Shown: positions 19,167-27,608 of the stretch, piece by piece
Position numbering within the stretch: position 1 is the stretch's first letter
How the letters are laid out: each line of letters starts with the position of its first letter
Origin: Ignavibacteria bacterium
GTDB taxonomy: Bacteria; Bacteroidota; Ignavibacteria; Kapaibacteriales; Kapaibacteriaceae
NCBI GenBank assembly: GCA_947458785.1
Contig: CANGZU010000004.1
Coordinates: 1-51,691, forward strand
DNA length: 51,691 nucleotides
Direction of reading: 5' to 3'
Position numbers and translations under genes: made by a program
The notes under the pieces: model-generated
What the model was told of the DNA's origin: nothing
The model's input: only the letters and a program-made list of their open reading frames with translations
Databases searched by the model: none

Positions 19167-20089
19167 GGTTTCTTCTTTGCAGTCCGAAGGGTTGAAGGAG
19201 AGAAGGCAAGATTCAGGATCTTGTATATCAAACGTGCGGTCGTAAGATCAGGGTGAGAGACATCCTTGACAGGAGCCAATTCGACAACATCAAGTCCAAC
19301 GATGCGCCGTCCCGATGCTATGACCTGTCGGATCACATCGATCGTTTCACTGTAGTAGAGTCCGTCTGGCTCCGGCGTACCGGTAGAGGGCATGATTGCG
19401 GGATCGAAGACATCTACGTCAAACGTGATGTAGACGTCTTTGGCAAGTGTGTCAACAACAGTCTTCTGCCAGTTTGCTCCATGTAATCCCCTTCGGATAG
19501 CAGAGGCATAGAACGTGTTGATTTTTTTCGATCGAATGAACTCTGACTCTTCCTTGCATTGGGCGCGGATACCGACCTGTGTTATGCATTTGGTTGGAAA
19601 GAATTCTGCGACGCGCGCCATGAAGGATGCATGCGACCAAATCGAGCCCTGATACTCCTGGCGCAGGTCAGAATGTGCGTCAAAATGCAGGATGCTCATC
19701 TTCGGATACTTACGATAGTGTGCAGCAATTGGTGCCGTCGAAATGGTATGCTCTCCACCAAGTGTGACCACAAACTTGTCCATCTCCAACAGGGCATCAA
19801 CATGCTCCTCAATGATCGTCAGCGCTGCTTTGTTAACGCTCTTGCCAAACGATAGGGGCTTTAGGGTAGCTATCCCCTTGTCAAAGCAGAGCTCGCGATC
19901 GGTCTCATCATCATAGAACTCTACATATGCGCTCGCATTGAGGATACCTTTGGGTCCATGCTTTGCCCCACCGCCATAACTAACAGTATGCTCGTAGGGG
20001 GCTGAAACAATTGCAATAGCAGACGACTCGAGGGAGGAATGCTCTTCGTCAATTGCCAGGAAGTTCTTTTTCGGTCCAAGAGTTTGCAT
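19163..20089 (-). CDS. Agmatinase/arginase-family ureohydrolase
   Basis: The 308-residue product has the binuclear manganese site of ureohydrolases: GGEH (His114), FDAHSD (Asp137, His139, Asp141) and FDVDVFDP (Asp224, Asp226), plus LDVVELAP near the C-terminus. The family includes agmatinase, arginase and formimidoylglutamase. The SpeB-like pattern [11 protein letters not shown] favours agmatinase, which makes putrescine and urea. The specificity cannot be settled from sequence alone. It heads a two-gene leftward unit with dapD and is divergent from a transporter gene 81 bases away. Confidence 0.87.
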   Translation of the reverse strand: MQTLGPKKNFLAIDEEHSSLESSAIAIVSAPYEHTVSYGGGAKHGPKGILNASAYVEFYDDETDRELCFDKGIATLKPLSFGKSVNKAALTIIEEHVDALLEMDKFVVTLGGEHTISTAPIAAHYRKYPKMSILHFDAHSDLRQEYQGSIWSHASFMARVAEFFPTKCITQVGIRAQCKEESEFIRSKKINTFYASAIRRGLHGANWQKTVVDTLAKDVYITFDVDVFDPAIMPSTGTPEPDGLYYSETIDVIRQVIASGRRIVGLDVVELAPVKDVSHPDLTTARLIYKILNLAFSPSTLRTAKKKP

Positions 20090-20170
20090 GATCAGTTTGG
20101 AGTGGTGTAGAAGAGTTGCAATTTAGCTGGTAGGCCACAGAGAACGAACTCATGGGAAGTATATAGAGGA

Positions 20171-21433
20171 ATGTCTACAATTCAACGACAGCGACGTGGC
20201 TGGTATCTCTACGACTTTGCCAACAGCGGCTTTAGCACGTCAGTGATCACGGTGTTTTTCGGACCGTATCTAACGATGCTTGCCATATCGATGACGGAGC
20301 GCACCGGACAGATGTCGTTTCTTGGTATGCATGTCCATCCCGGAGCGGTATACTCCTACTGCGTCTCGCTCTCGGTGCTACTTCAAGTAGCGATCATGCC
20401 GCTGCTTGGAAGCTACATTGATGCTACTCATCGCAAGCGGTTGTCCCTTCTGGTAACATCTTCGATTGGAGCCTGCGCAACAATCGGCATGTATGTCCTC
20501 GATGTTCAGCATCCGAACCCAATCGTTGTTGGCGCGATGTTGTTTGTTCTGGCAAATGTGGCTTTCGGTGCAAGTATCGTTGCCTCGAATTCATTTCTCA
20601 ACGACCTAGCAGCGCCGAGTGAACGAGATACCGTCTCATCGCGAGGATGGGCACTAGGATATCTTGGCGGTGGACTGCTACTGGTGATCCACCTGTACAT
20701 GTATTCGCAATGGCCTGATTCAATCAATGTTATACTGGCAAGCACTGGACTCTGGTGGCTTGTTTTCTCGATTGCATCGGTAGCTCTGCTCAAGGATCCA
20801 CCAGCCCCTTCACAGCGCCGGCGTACAGGTATCATCCGTCAGGCATGGACATCACTCAAGGGGCTTAGAGAACATCCAAGTGCTTTTCGCTTTCTGATCG
20901 CCTATCTCATCTATAACGAGACTGTTCAGACTGCTATTTCGATGGCCAGTATCTACGGTAAAATGGAAATGCGCGTGGGCGACGATGTCCTCATTCTCGG
21001 GATTCTGTTGGTTCAGTTTGTTGCGTTGTTCGGTGCGCTTCTGTTCAACAGAATAGCAAGCCTTCTGGGCACACTTAATGCGATCCTCATTTCGATAGCT
21101 GGTTGGGCATTTGCACTAGGAGCGGCGCTCGTGATACCACCGTCGGATGCCAGCTTCTATGGTTTAGCTGTAACCATTGCCGTTGTGCTTGGAGGCATTC
21201 AAGCGCTGAGCAGGTCATACTTCTCCACGCTGATTCCTGAAGGTACAGAAGCAGAGTATTTTGCTTTGTATGAAATCAGTGATAAGGGCACTTCGTGGAT
21301 TGGCCCGCTGCTCTTTGGCGTAGTTGTATCAGTGACCGCCAGTTACCGACTTGCGCTCGCTTCGTTGGCCATTTTTCTCGTTGTTGGAGCGCTGTTGCTT
21401 CTACAAACAAAACGGCGTGGGCTCGTTTCCTGA
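20171..21433 (+). CDS. MFS transporter of the UMF1/Atg22-like family
   Basis: The 420-residue membrane protein has about 12 hydrophobic segments. It opens with RGWYLYDFANSGFSTSVI, the hallmark of the UMF1 family of major facilitators (related to the vacuolar amino-acid effluxer Atg22). The cytoplasmic loop GSYIDATHRKR after the second or third helix fits the MFS loop motif. The substrate is unknown; export of amino acids or nucleosides is a family-based guess. AGAGGA lies just before the ATG. The last 29 bases of the gene form part of the ftsZ terminator hairpin on the other strand. Confidence 0.85.
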   Translation: MSTIQRQRRGWYLYDFANSGFSTSVITVFFGPYLTMLAISMTERTGQMSFLGMHVHPGAVYSYCVSLSVLLQVAIMPLLGSYIDATHRKRLSLLVTSSIGACATIGMYVLDVQHPNPIVVGAMLFVLANVAFGASIVASNSFLNDLAAPSERDTVSSRGWALGYLGGGLLLVIHLYMYSQWPDSINVILASTGLWWLVFSIASVALLKDPPAPSQRRRTGIIRQAWTSLKGLREHPSAFRFLIAYLIYNETVQTAISMASIYGKMEMRVGDDVLILGILLVQFVALFGALLFNRIASLLGTLNAILISIAGWAFALGAALVIPPSDASFYGLAVTIAVVLGGIQALSRSYFSTLIPEGTEAEYFALYEISDKGTSWIGPLLFGVVVSVTASYRLALASLAIFLVVGALLLLQTKRRGLVS

Positions 21434-21443
21434 ACCCACGCCG
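21405..21443 (-). terminator. Terminator of the ftsQAZ cluster, inside the transporter gene's 3' end
   Basis: On the minus strand a 9-bp perfect stem (CGGCGTGGG pairs with CCCACGCCG) with a 13-base loop is followed by TTTTGTTT. It lies 35 bases beyond the ftsZ stop. On the plus strand the same hairpin has no T-run, so it serves mainly leftward transcripts. The hairpin covers the last codons and stop of the convergent transporter gene. Confidence 0.8.
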
Positions 21444-21478
21444 CATGATACTAGTCGGTACCTGTTTTGACGTATATG

Positions 21479-22792
21479 CTAGTCCATGATCTTTCGAAGG
21501 AAGGCCGGCTGATTACCCGCAGCTACTTTCTTTGCAGGTACTGCCATTGACGACGCATCCTGATTCGTTGAGATCGTTACGCTCGCGGGAGTAGGCGGAT
21601 CCACACGCGGTGTACCCGCGGACATTCCTCCCTGACGCTGTTCCTGTTCACGCTGACGCCTGATGTATGCCGGTACATTGAGGTCGGTCATATCAATGTC
21701 TGTTTGGGGCGTCGGCGCAAGAGCCGGTGTTGAGCTTGATGGACGAGCTACGTCTAACGATATCTCCTGCTCAGGCTGCGTGCGGACGATTTCAATCGTT
21801 GGAACAGAGATTTGCAGCTTTCTTTCTTCTTGTCTGCGGAACCCTGTTGCCACGACGGTGATGGCGAGCTCGTCTTCCATGCGCTCATCGACAACGACAC
21901 CATGAATCAGGTTCACCTCGTCACCGGCGGCCTTCTCAATAGCTGAGACAGCCTCGCTCACTTCAAACATGGTAAGGGTGTTGCCGCCTGTGATGTTTAC
22001 AAGCAAGCCCTGTGCACCATAAATGGACATGCCCTCAAGAATCGGAGAATTGAGTGCGTTCTGAGCTGCCTCGATCGCACGATGTTCACCGCTAGCTACC
22101 CCGATGCCCATCAAGGCATCCCCCATTCCACTCATTACTGTACGAACATCTGCAAAGTCAACGTTGACGTAACCGACTCCTGAGATGATATCGGCTATTC
22201 CCTTCGTGGCATTGTAAAGAACTGTATCAACCATAGCAAGCGCATCAGCAAACGTCACATTCTTATCGACTACGCTCAGGATTCGCTCGTTCGGGATCAC
22301 GATCAATGCGTCGACGTTCTCGCGCAGCTCTTTGATACCGTTTTCAGCCACCTGCATGCGTCGCTTCGACTCATAGCCAAACGGCTTTGTAACGATGCCA
22401 ACAACGAGAGCACCCATCTCACGGCCCACACGTGCGATCACGGGTGCCGCTCCGGTGCCAGTGCCACCACCCATGCCCGCAGTTACAAAGATCATGTCGC
22501 TTCCAGCAAGAGCGTCATGTACCTCCTCGATGCTCTCTTCAACTGCAGCACGACCCTTCTTCGGATCGGCACCAGCACCGAGACCACGAGTAACATCCTT
22601 GCCAAGCTGAAGCTTGATACCTGCAGGGTTGTTCATGAGGGCTTGACGATCGGTGTTTGCTGCTACAAACTCAACCCCGTCCAAGCCGCGTGAGATCATT
22701 GTTTTGACGGCATTACCACCGCCACCGCCGACTCCGACCACGCGTAAACGTGCATCGGACATCAGCGAAGATGTATCCAATTCGATTGCCAT
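21479..22792 (-). CDS. ftsZ: Cell division protein FtsZ
   Basis: This tubulin-like GTPase forms the division ring. The 437-residue product has the nucleotide loop VGGGGGNAVK (21-30), the tubulin signature GGGTGTG (108-114) and the T7 loop NVDFADVRTVM. A variable linker runs from about residue 320. Two C-terminal-peptide-like motifs occur: DLNVPAYIRRQ at 370-380 and QPAFLRKIMD at the very end (428-437). The gene follows ftsA by 42 bases and is closed by the hairpin at 21405-21443. Confidence 0.97.
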   Translation of the reverse strand: MAIELDTSSLMSDARLRVVGVGGGGGNAVKTMISRGLDGVEFVAANTDRQALMNNPAGIKLQLGKDVTRGLGAGADPKKGRAAVEESIEEVHDALAGSDMIFVTAGMGGGTGTGAAPVIARVGREMGALVVGIVTKPFGYESKRRMQVAENGIKELRENVDALIVIPNERILSVVDKNVTFADALAMVDTVLYNATKGIADIISGVGYVNVDFADVRTVMSGMGDALMGIGVASGEHRAIEAAQNALNSPILEGMSIYGAQGLLVNITGGNTLTMFEVSEAVSAIEKAAGDEVNLIHGVVVDERMEDELAITVVATGFRRQEERKLQISVPTIEIVRTQPEQEISLDVARPSSSTPALAPTPQTDIDMTDLNVPAYIRRQREQEQRQGGMSAGTPRVDPPTPASVTISTNQDASSMAVPAKKVAAGNQPAFLRKIMD

Positions 22793-22834
22793 TATTCCCC
22801 CCGGAATACAGTCGTGATCTTCAAATTACGTGAA

Positions 22835-24142
22835 TTAGAAGTTCTCAAACCAGTCTTTGACTCGATTTAGTAAACCTCTTTTTTCCACATGAATCTCTTC
22901 TGTGGTATTCGTGGATTGAGGAGGCGCTACTGTTGATAAAACCTGTGCAGTGATCGTGCTTTGCTGAGGTGTTGAGCTCTTCGCAAACTCTTGCTCATGA
23001 TCAATGCTGTAGAGTGCTAGGCCGATCGCTGTTGCATGTGATGGCGTGGTGACCTCGCGTGCAAATCCCTCTGAGCCGAATCCACGTGGAAGTCCTTTAT
23101 TCACCGGTAGTCGGAAGGTTCGCTGAGCAAGCATCTCAGAGCCATAGAGATCTGATGAGCCACCCGTGATGACAATACCTGCAGCAAGTTGATGCGACAG
23201 ACCGCTTTCGTGAATACGCGCTAGGACGAAGTCGTAGATCTCTTCCATGCGGGGCTCAATGACCTGGCAAAGGATGGACTTCGAAAGATCCGTTGGTGTA
23301 CGACCACCAACACCTGGTACCTGAAAATGCTCGTCACGCAGAATACTATCGGCAATGGCATGGCCGTATTGGACCTTGATCGACTCTGCATCTGCATTAC
23401 GAATACCAAGCACTGTTACAATGTCATCCGTCACACGTTGGCCTGCAATTCCAATGACACTTACGAAACGCAACACGTTGTCTTTGAAGATTGCCATGTC
23501 AGTTGTTCCGCCACCGATGTCAACAACAGCAACACCAACCTCTTTCTCTGCCTCATCGAGCACAGCAAGTGAGCTAGCCATTGACTGAAGCACGACGGCA
23601 TCAACATGAAGACCGGCGCGCTCGGCGCACTTGTGAACATTCTCCACTGCTGATGACGATGCTGTAATTACAAGGGCATTTGCCTCCAGACGACGTCCAC
23701 TCATACCAAGAGGGTCGCTAATGCCGTCCTGCCCATCAATGATGTAGTCCTGCGGAATCACATGCAGGATGCGTCGATCGGGTGTTACATGAACCTGATG
23801 CAGCTCGTCACGCAGTCGCTTGACATCGTCTTCTGTTATCTCCGAGGTGCGTGTAGTAACAATGCCACGGGTGTAGAATGTTGATACGTGTTCGCCACTG
23901 ACACCAATAACAACACGTGCAAGCTTATATCCACTTTGCTGTTCGGCTCGCTCGATAGCAACCTTGATTGCCTCGGCAGTCTTGTTGATGTTACTGACGA
24001 CTCCCCGCTTGAGTCCGTCACAATCTGCAACACCATTACCGATAATCTCAACCGATTTGCGAACTGGATCGAATGCTGCCACAACAACACAAACCTTGGT
24101 CGTGCCGATATCCAGCCCTACGTGAATCTCTTGAGCACTCAT
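22835..24142 (-). CDS. ftsA: Cell division protein FtsA
   Basis: This actin-like ATPase tethers FtsZ to the membrane. The 435-residue product starts HVGLDIGTTKVCVVV (phosphate 1 motif), has VVDIGGGTTDMAIF (phosphate 2) and GIVITGGSSDL (adenosine motif). It ends in the amphipathic helix LLNRVKDWFENF that inserts in the inner membrane. The start overlaps the ftsQ stop by 4 bases, so the two are translationally coupled. Confidence 0.96.
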   Translation of the reverse strand: MSAQEIHVGLDIGTTKVCVVVAAFDPVRKSVEIIGNGVADCDGLKRGVVSNINKTAEAIKVAIERAEQQSGYKLARVVIGVSGEHVSTFYTRGIVTTRTSEITEDDVKRLRDELHQVHVTPDRRILHVIPQDYIIDGQDGISDPLGMSGRRLEANALVITASSSAVENVHKCAERAGLHVDAVVLQSMASSLAVLDEAEKEVGVAVVDIGGGTTDMAIFKDNVLRFVSVIGIAGQRVTDDIVTVLGIRNADAESIKVQYGHAIADSILRDEHFQVPGVGGRTPTDLSKSILCQVIEPRMEEIYDFVLARIHESGLSHQLAAGIVITGGSSDLYGSEMLAQRTFRLPVNKGLPRGFGSEGFAREVTTPSHATAIGLALYSIDHEQEFAKSSTPQQSTITAQVLSTVAPPQSTNTTEEIHVEKRGLLNRVKDWFENF

Positions 24143-24951
24143 GCAGAGCCCCCTGGAATGCTAGCTTGTTGATGGTAGCGCAACACGACCTGATGATGCC
24201 AGCGAAGATCAACCTCGCGTACACTTGCCATGTTGATGGTGTTGGCAGCTTCCCGCCAGAATACATTCATGTCTGTCAATGCCTGCTGAATCCGATCAGG
24301 ATTTAAGGCACCTAGATTCCATCGCGTTTCGTCTGTGATCACTGCAACAGTCGAGCGTGCCCTATCGACAGCTACCTCGGAAATTGACTGGTATAGACGC
24401 CCGTCAAGCACTCTCGACGCATTAACAAGGATGGCAGCAACCCGGGCAACATCGGACGAGGTAAGCCTGCTGCCATCATGCGACCGCAGGACCGGAACAT
24501 TGTGTGCCGTGCGCTCATGTGCAAGTGGAAGAATTGTACCGTGCTGATCAACATAGCGAAGCGTACCGTCCTCATACAACACATGTGCAATGGGCAAGCG
24601 TTCATCCACGAGCACAGTGATCTCACGGACACCGGAGAAGTACACCGAGGCATTGCGAACATAGGGAAGAGCCTCTACCTGTGCTCGTATAGAGGCCAGC
24701 GATAAAGACTTGATGCTGCGGAAGCGCAGTGAATCAACAGATCTCTGCACGGCGATACGACTCAAACCTGTGGCACCCTCGATAGCGATGCTTGAAATCT
24801 TCTGCCGCTCGTGCCACTGGGCAGACATGAATGCCAAGAACACCACGCTCAACAGGGCTATGACAAGCCCCGAGGAACGCTTGCCCTCATGTGCGACATG
24901 CTTTGATTCTTGACGTTTTCGTGCCACCACTTCCTCAACCGCGAAACGCAC
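24139..24951 (-). CDS. ftsQ: Cell division protein FtsQ/DivIB
   Basis: The 270-residue bitopic division protein has a short basic cytoplasmic tail, one transmembrane helix (about 27-46) and a POTRA domain (about 51-120, from ISSIAIEGATGLSRIAV to ITVLVDERLPIAHV), then the beta domain. The frame opens at a GTG (24951). In-frame GTG codons 8 and 9 are alternatives, so the exact start is uncertain. No mur gene precedes it, unlike the classical dcw cluster. Confidence 0.85.
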   Translation of the reverse strand: MRFAVEEVVARKRQESKHVAHEGKRSSGLVIALLSVVFLAFMSAQWHERQKISSIAIEGATGLSRIAVQRSVDSLRFRSIKSLSLASIRAQVEALPYVRNASVYFSGVREITVLVDERLPIAHVLYEDGTLRYVDQHGTILPLAHERTAHNVPVLRSHDGSRLTSSDVARVAAILVNASRVLDGRLYQSISEVAVDRARSTVAVITDETRWNLGALNPDRIQQALTDMNVFWREAANTINMASVREVDLRWHHQVVLRYHQQASIPGGSA

Positions 24952-25061
24952 ACGTTATCAACATGTGTGCAAAAGCTTCAGCATCTGGGTCGTAAACTCA
25001 TTGAGCCGTTTCACGAAAAACTAGCTTACTAACACATATTATCAAGGAGTTACAACTTCGG

Positions 25062-25092
25062 CAAAAGTATAGTATAGAAACGCAAAACGCAA
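25062..25092 (-). promoter_or_regulatory. Putative promoter of ftsQAZ
   Basis: On the minus strand TACTTTTG (25069-25062) matches the Bacteroidota -7 consensus TAnnTTTG. TTG (25092-25090), about 20 bases upstream, is a partial match to the -33 TTTG. Overlapping TATACT sequences could also act as a sigma70-like -10. It would give a leader of about 105 bases before the ftsQ GTG. Confidence 0.4.
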
Positions 25093-25148
25093 GTGGAAAT
25101 CATGGGGCAGCAGACGGCAGTGCACACACGATTTCCACACTGTGTGGA
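25093..25148. promoter_or_regulatory. Nested inverted repeats between the SDR gene and ftsQ
   Basis: GTGGAAATC (25093-25101) pairs with GATTTCCAC (25130-25138). Overlapping the second arm is TCCACAC-T-GTGTGGA (25134-25148), a 7-bp perfect dyad around a single T that also contains a near-match to a DnaA box (TGTGGATAG). The position fits either an operator next to the ftsQ promoter or a weak terminator for the leftward SDR transcript. Confidence 0.4.
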
Positions 25149-25173
25149 TAGTGGTACGGGGCTTCATGGCGAG

Positions 25174-25968
25174 TTAGCTCAATGATTTCGTCCTGCCTCC
25201 GTCGACCATGATACTAGTCCCGGTAATGTAGCCGGCGGATGGGGAAGCCAGGAACGCAACGGCATTTGCTATCTCAGAGGGCTGTGCAAAGCGGCCCATC
25301 GGAATCTCTGCAAGCATGTTGCTCCGGGCTTCAGACTCTGATACTCCGCGCACATTCGCTTGCTTGGTGATGATGGCTTCTAATCGCTCGGTTTCTGTTG
25401 CACCAGGTAGAACATTATTCACGGTGATATGACGAGCGGCGAGTTCTGTTGCCAGGGTCTTTGACCAGCTAGCCATTGCTCCACGAATCGTATTACTCAC
25501 ACCTAATCCATCGATTGGCTGCTTGACGGACGTAGAGATGATGTTGATAACGCGGCCATACTGGTCGGACGTCATTCCAGGAGTTAGAATTTTGATTAAG
25601 CGCTGCGCCGTAAGGATATGCTGCACAAAGGCTTCCATCAAGCTGTCGACTGTGCTGTCGATCAACTTCCCTGCCGCTGGTCCAGCCGTGTTATTCACAA
25701 GAATGTGAAAGGAGCCATGTTTTTCCACATGGTTATTCACCGCTTGAATAAGCTCAAAGTCTTGAGTTGCATCAACCGCCAACGCATAATGGACCTGCCC
25801 TGCGTGGATGACGGGAAGTGTGGTTCTGACGTGCTCAAGCTGCTCAGCTGAGCGAGCAAGCACGGTAACGGAAGCCCCATTGGCGGCAAGCTCCATTGCC
25901 GTGGCCTTGCCAATGCCTCGGGAGGCCCCACAAACAAGTGCTCGTTTTCCAGTCAGATTCAGATCCAT
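25174..25968 (-). CDS. SDR-family oxidoreductase lacking the catalytic Tyr and Lys
   Basis: The 264-residue protein has the short-chain dehydrogenase fold: cofactor loop CGASRGIGKA (13-22), VNNTAGP (91-97) in place of NNAG, and INIISTS (141-147) supplying the Ser. Where the family has Y-x-x-x-K, this protein reads S-N-T-I-R (158-162), so both catalytic residues are replaced; the flanking SKTLATELAARHITVNNVLPG (169-189) keeps the register. Divergent SDR subfamilies with such substitutions exist and are usually labelled 3-oxoacyl reductase-like. The gene is divergent from the 3-hydroxyanthranilate dioxygenase gene, suggesting a link to that pathway. Its reaction is unknown. Confidence 0.87.
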   Translation of the reverse strand: MDLNLTGKRALVCGASRGIGKATAMELAANGASVTVLARSAEQLEHVRTTLPVIHAGQVHYALAVDATQDFELIQAVNNHVEKHGSFHILVNNTAGPAAGKLIDSTVDSLMEAFVQHILTAQRLIKILTPGMTSDQYGRVINIISTSVKQPIDGLGVSNTIRGAMASWSKTLATELAARHITVNNVLPGATETERLEAIITKQANVRGVSESEARSNMLAEIPMGRFAQPSEIANAVAFLASPSAGYITGTSIMVDGGRTKSLS

Positions 25969-25985
25969 GAGGTGTTCCCTTCAGT

Positions 25986-26016
25986 TTGTAGCTTTGTCGT
26001 TTCTACGAAACTACAA
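25986..26016 (+). promoter_or_regulatory. Putative promoter and operator for the 3-hydroxyanthranilate genes
   Basis: TAGCTTTG (25989-25996) matches TAnnTTTG exactly. It lies within an inverted repeat TTGTAG (25986-25991) / CTACAA (26011-26016), with a smaller dyad GTTTC-TAC-GAAAC (25999-26011) inside. The element sits in the 64-base gap between divergent starts and could bind a regulator serving both genes. No regulator gene is adjacent, and no clear -33 box is seen. Confidence 0.38.
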
Positions 26017-26032
26017 TCCTACGGGAAGGAAT

Positions 26033-26557
26033 ATGGCGATTCTACCACCTTTCAACCTGCAATCGTGGATCGACGAGCACCGCGATCTCCTGAAACCTCC
26101 TGTTGGTAATGCTACGATCTACCAGGACACGGAATTCATTGTGATGATCGTTGGGGGTCCAAACTCGCGCAAGGATTACCACTACAACGAAGGTGAAGAG
26201 CTGTTTTATCAGATCGAAGGCGACATTACTGTCAAGATCATCGATGATGGACAGCCCAAAGACATCCATATCAAGCAGGGCGAAATGTTCTTGCTTCCCC
26301 CGCGGGTTCCTCATTCTCCTCAGCGCTCTGCCAACACGGTTGGATTGGTCATCGAGCGCAAGCGTCGCGACGGCGAACTTGACGCTTTCATGTGGTTCTG
26401 CGAATCCTGCGGGACGAAGCTTCATGAGAAGTTTTTGCCACTGACGAACATCGTAACCGACCTGCCGAAGGTCTTTGAAGAGTACTACGGAAGTGAAACA
26501 AGCCGCACATGTTCAAGTTGCGGTGCCGTGATGCAGCCCCCTGTTAAGCTTGCCTAA
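26033..26557 (+). CDS. nbaC: 3-hydroxyanthranilate 3,4-dioxygenase
   Basis: This non-haem iron enzyme opens the ring of 3-hydroxyanthranilate to give 2-amino-3-carboxymuconate semialdehyde (ACMS), in tryptophan/kynurenine or 2-nitrobenzoate breakdown. The 174-residue product keeps the cupin iron ligands His50, Glu56 and His94. A C-terminal rubredoxin-like iron site has Cys123, Cys126, Cys160 and Cys163, as in bacterial enzymes. GGGAAGGA lies just before the ATG at 26033. The next gene encodes the enzyme that uses the product, 7 bases downstream. Confidence 0.94.
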   Translation: MAILPPFNLQSWIDEHRDLLKPPVGNATIYQDTEFIVMIVGGPNSRKDYHYNEGEELFYQIEGDITVKIIDDGQPKDIHIKQGEMFLLPPRVPHSPQRSANTVGLVIERKRRDGELDAFMWFCESCGTKLHEKFLPLTNIVTDLPKVFEEYYGSETSRTCSSCGAVMQPPVKLA

Positions 26558-26564
26558 TCCCACA

Positions 26565-27587
26565 ATGAAAATCGACTGTCACGCACATATCCTACCTAAG
26601 TCATGGCCATCACTCAAAGAGAAGTTTGGCTATGGAGGTTTTATAACACTAGACCACCACACGGCCGGAAGTGCACGCATGATGCGCGACGACGGGGTGT
26701 TCTTTCGCGAGATTGATGAGAACTGTTGGAACCCAGAGGCCATCCTTCGAGACATGGATGCCCATGGGGTGGATGTCATGGTGCTCTGCACTGTGCCAGT
26801 GCTCTTCTCCTACTGGGCGCAGCCAGAGCACACTCTTGAATGGTCGCAGTTTCTCAACGACCACCTTGCTGGTGTCGTTAGCGCCTACCCCAAGCGGTTC
26901 GTCGGACTCGGCACATTGCCCATGCAGGATGTGACTCTTGCGTGCGAAGAACTTCGTCGCGTTGTTCTTGAACTTGGCATGCCTGGCGTAGAGATTGGTT
27001 CCAACATCAATGGCATGAACCTTGACGACGCTTCCCTTGATCCATTTTGGCGTGAAGCCGAACGACTAGGTGCAGCCATATTTGTTCACCCATGGGAGAT
27101 GATGGGTGCAGATCGCACATCGCGGTACTTCCAACAATGGCTCGTTGGTATGCCCGCTGAAACCACTCTTGCTGCAACCTCAATGATGTTTGGCGGCGTA
27201 TTCGACCGCTTCCCCAAGCTCCGCGTGATGTTCTCTCATGCAGGGGGCTCTTTGCCGTTTACCATCGGCAGAATCTCGCACGGCTATCATGCCAGACCAG
27301 ATCTCTGCAACGTTAACAATGTCCAAGACCCGCGCTCGTATGTGGGGAAGTTTTGGGTGGACGGAATTACACACGACGCCGATGCGCTGCGATTCCTCAT
27401 CAAACTCATGGGAGCTGAGAAGATTGCCTATGGAACAGATTACCCGTTTCCACTGGGCGACCTCGAGCATGGCAGGTTCATCGAAGACATGACCGATCTT
27501 GATGCAGCGACGAAAGAACGACTCTTTTCTACGTCTGTGTGCGAATTTCTTGGAATTGATGTTCGGAAATTTCAGCCGACTGCGTAA
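26565..27587 (+). CDS. nbaD: 2-amino-3-carboxymuconate-6-semialdehyde decarboxylase
   Basis: This zinc amidohydrolase-superfamily enzyme decarboxylates ACMS and steers it away from quinolinate and NAD synthesis. The 340-residue product has the metal pair in CHAH (His6, His8), FVHPWEM, FSHAGG and YGTDYPFPLGD, and the family's usual length. The ATG at 26565 is preferred over an upstream TTG at 26550 that would overlap the dioxygenase gene. The pair with the preceding gene makes the assignment strong. The steps before and after are not in the window. Confidence 0.92.
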   Translation: MKIDCHAHILPKSWPSLKEKFGYGGFITLDHHTAGSARMMRDDGVFFREIDENCWNPEAILRDMDAHGVDVMVLCTVPVLFSYWAQPEHTLEWSQFLNDHLAGVVSAYPKRFVGLGTLPMQDVTLACEELRRVVLELGMPGVEIGSNINGMNLDDASLDPFWREAERLGAAIFVHPWEMMGADRTSRYFQQWLVGMPAETTLAATSMMFGGVFDRFPKLRVMFSHAGGSLPFTIGRISHGYHARPDLCNVNNVQDPRSYVGKFWVDGITHDADALRFLIKLMGAEKIAYGTDYPFPLGDLEHGRFIEDMTDLDAATKERLFSTSVCEFLGIDVRKFQPTA

Positions 27588-27608
27588 ATTCGTACTCGCT
27601 CTCGCGAC

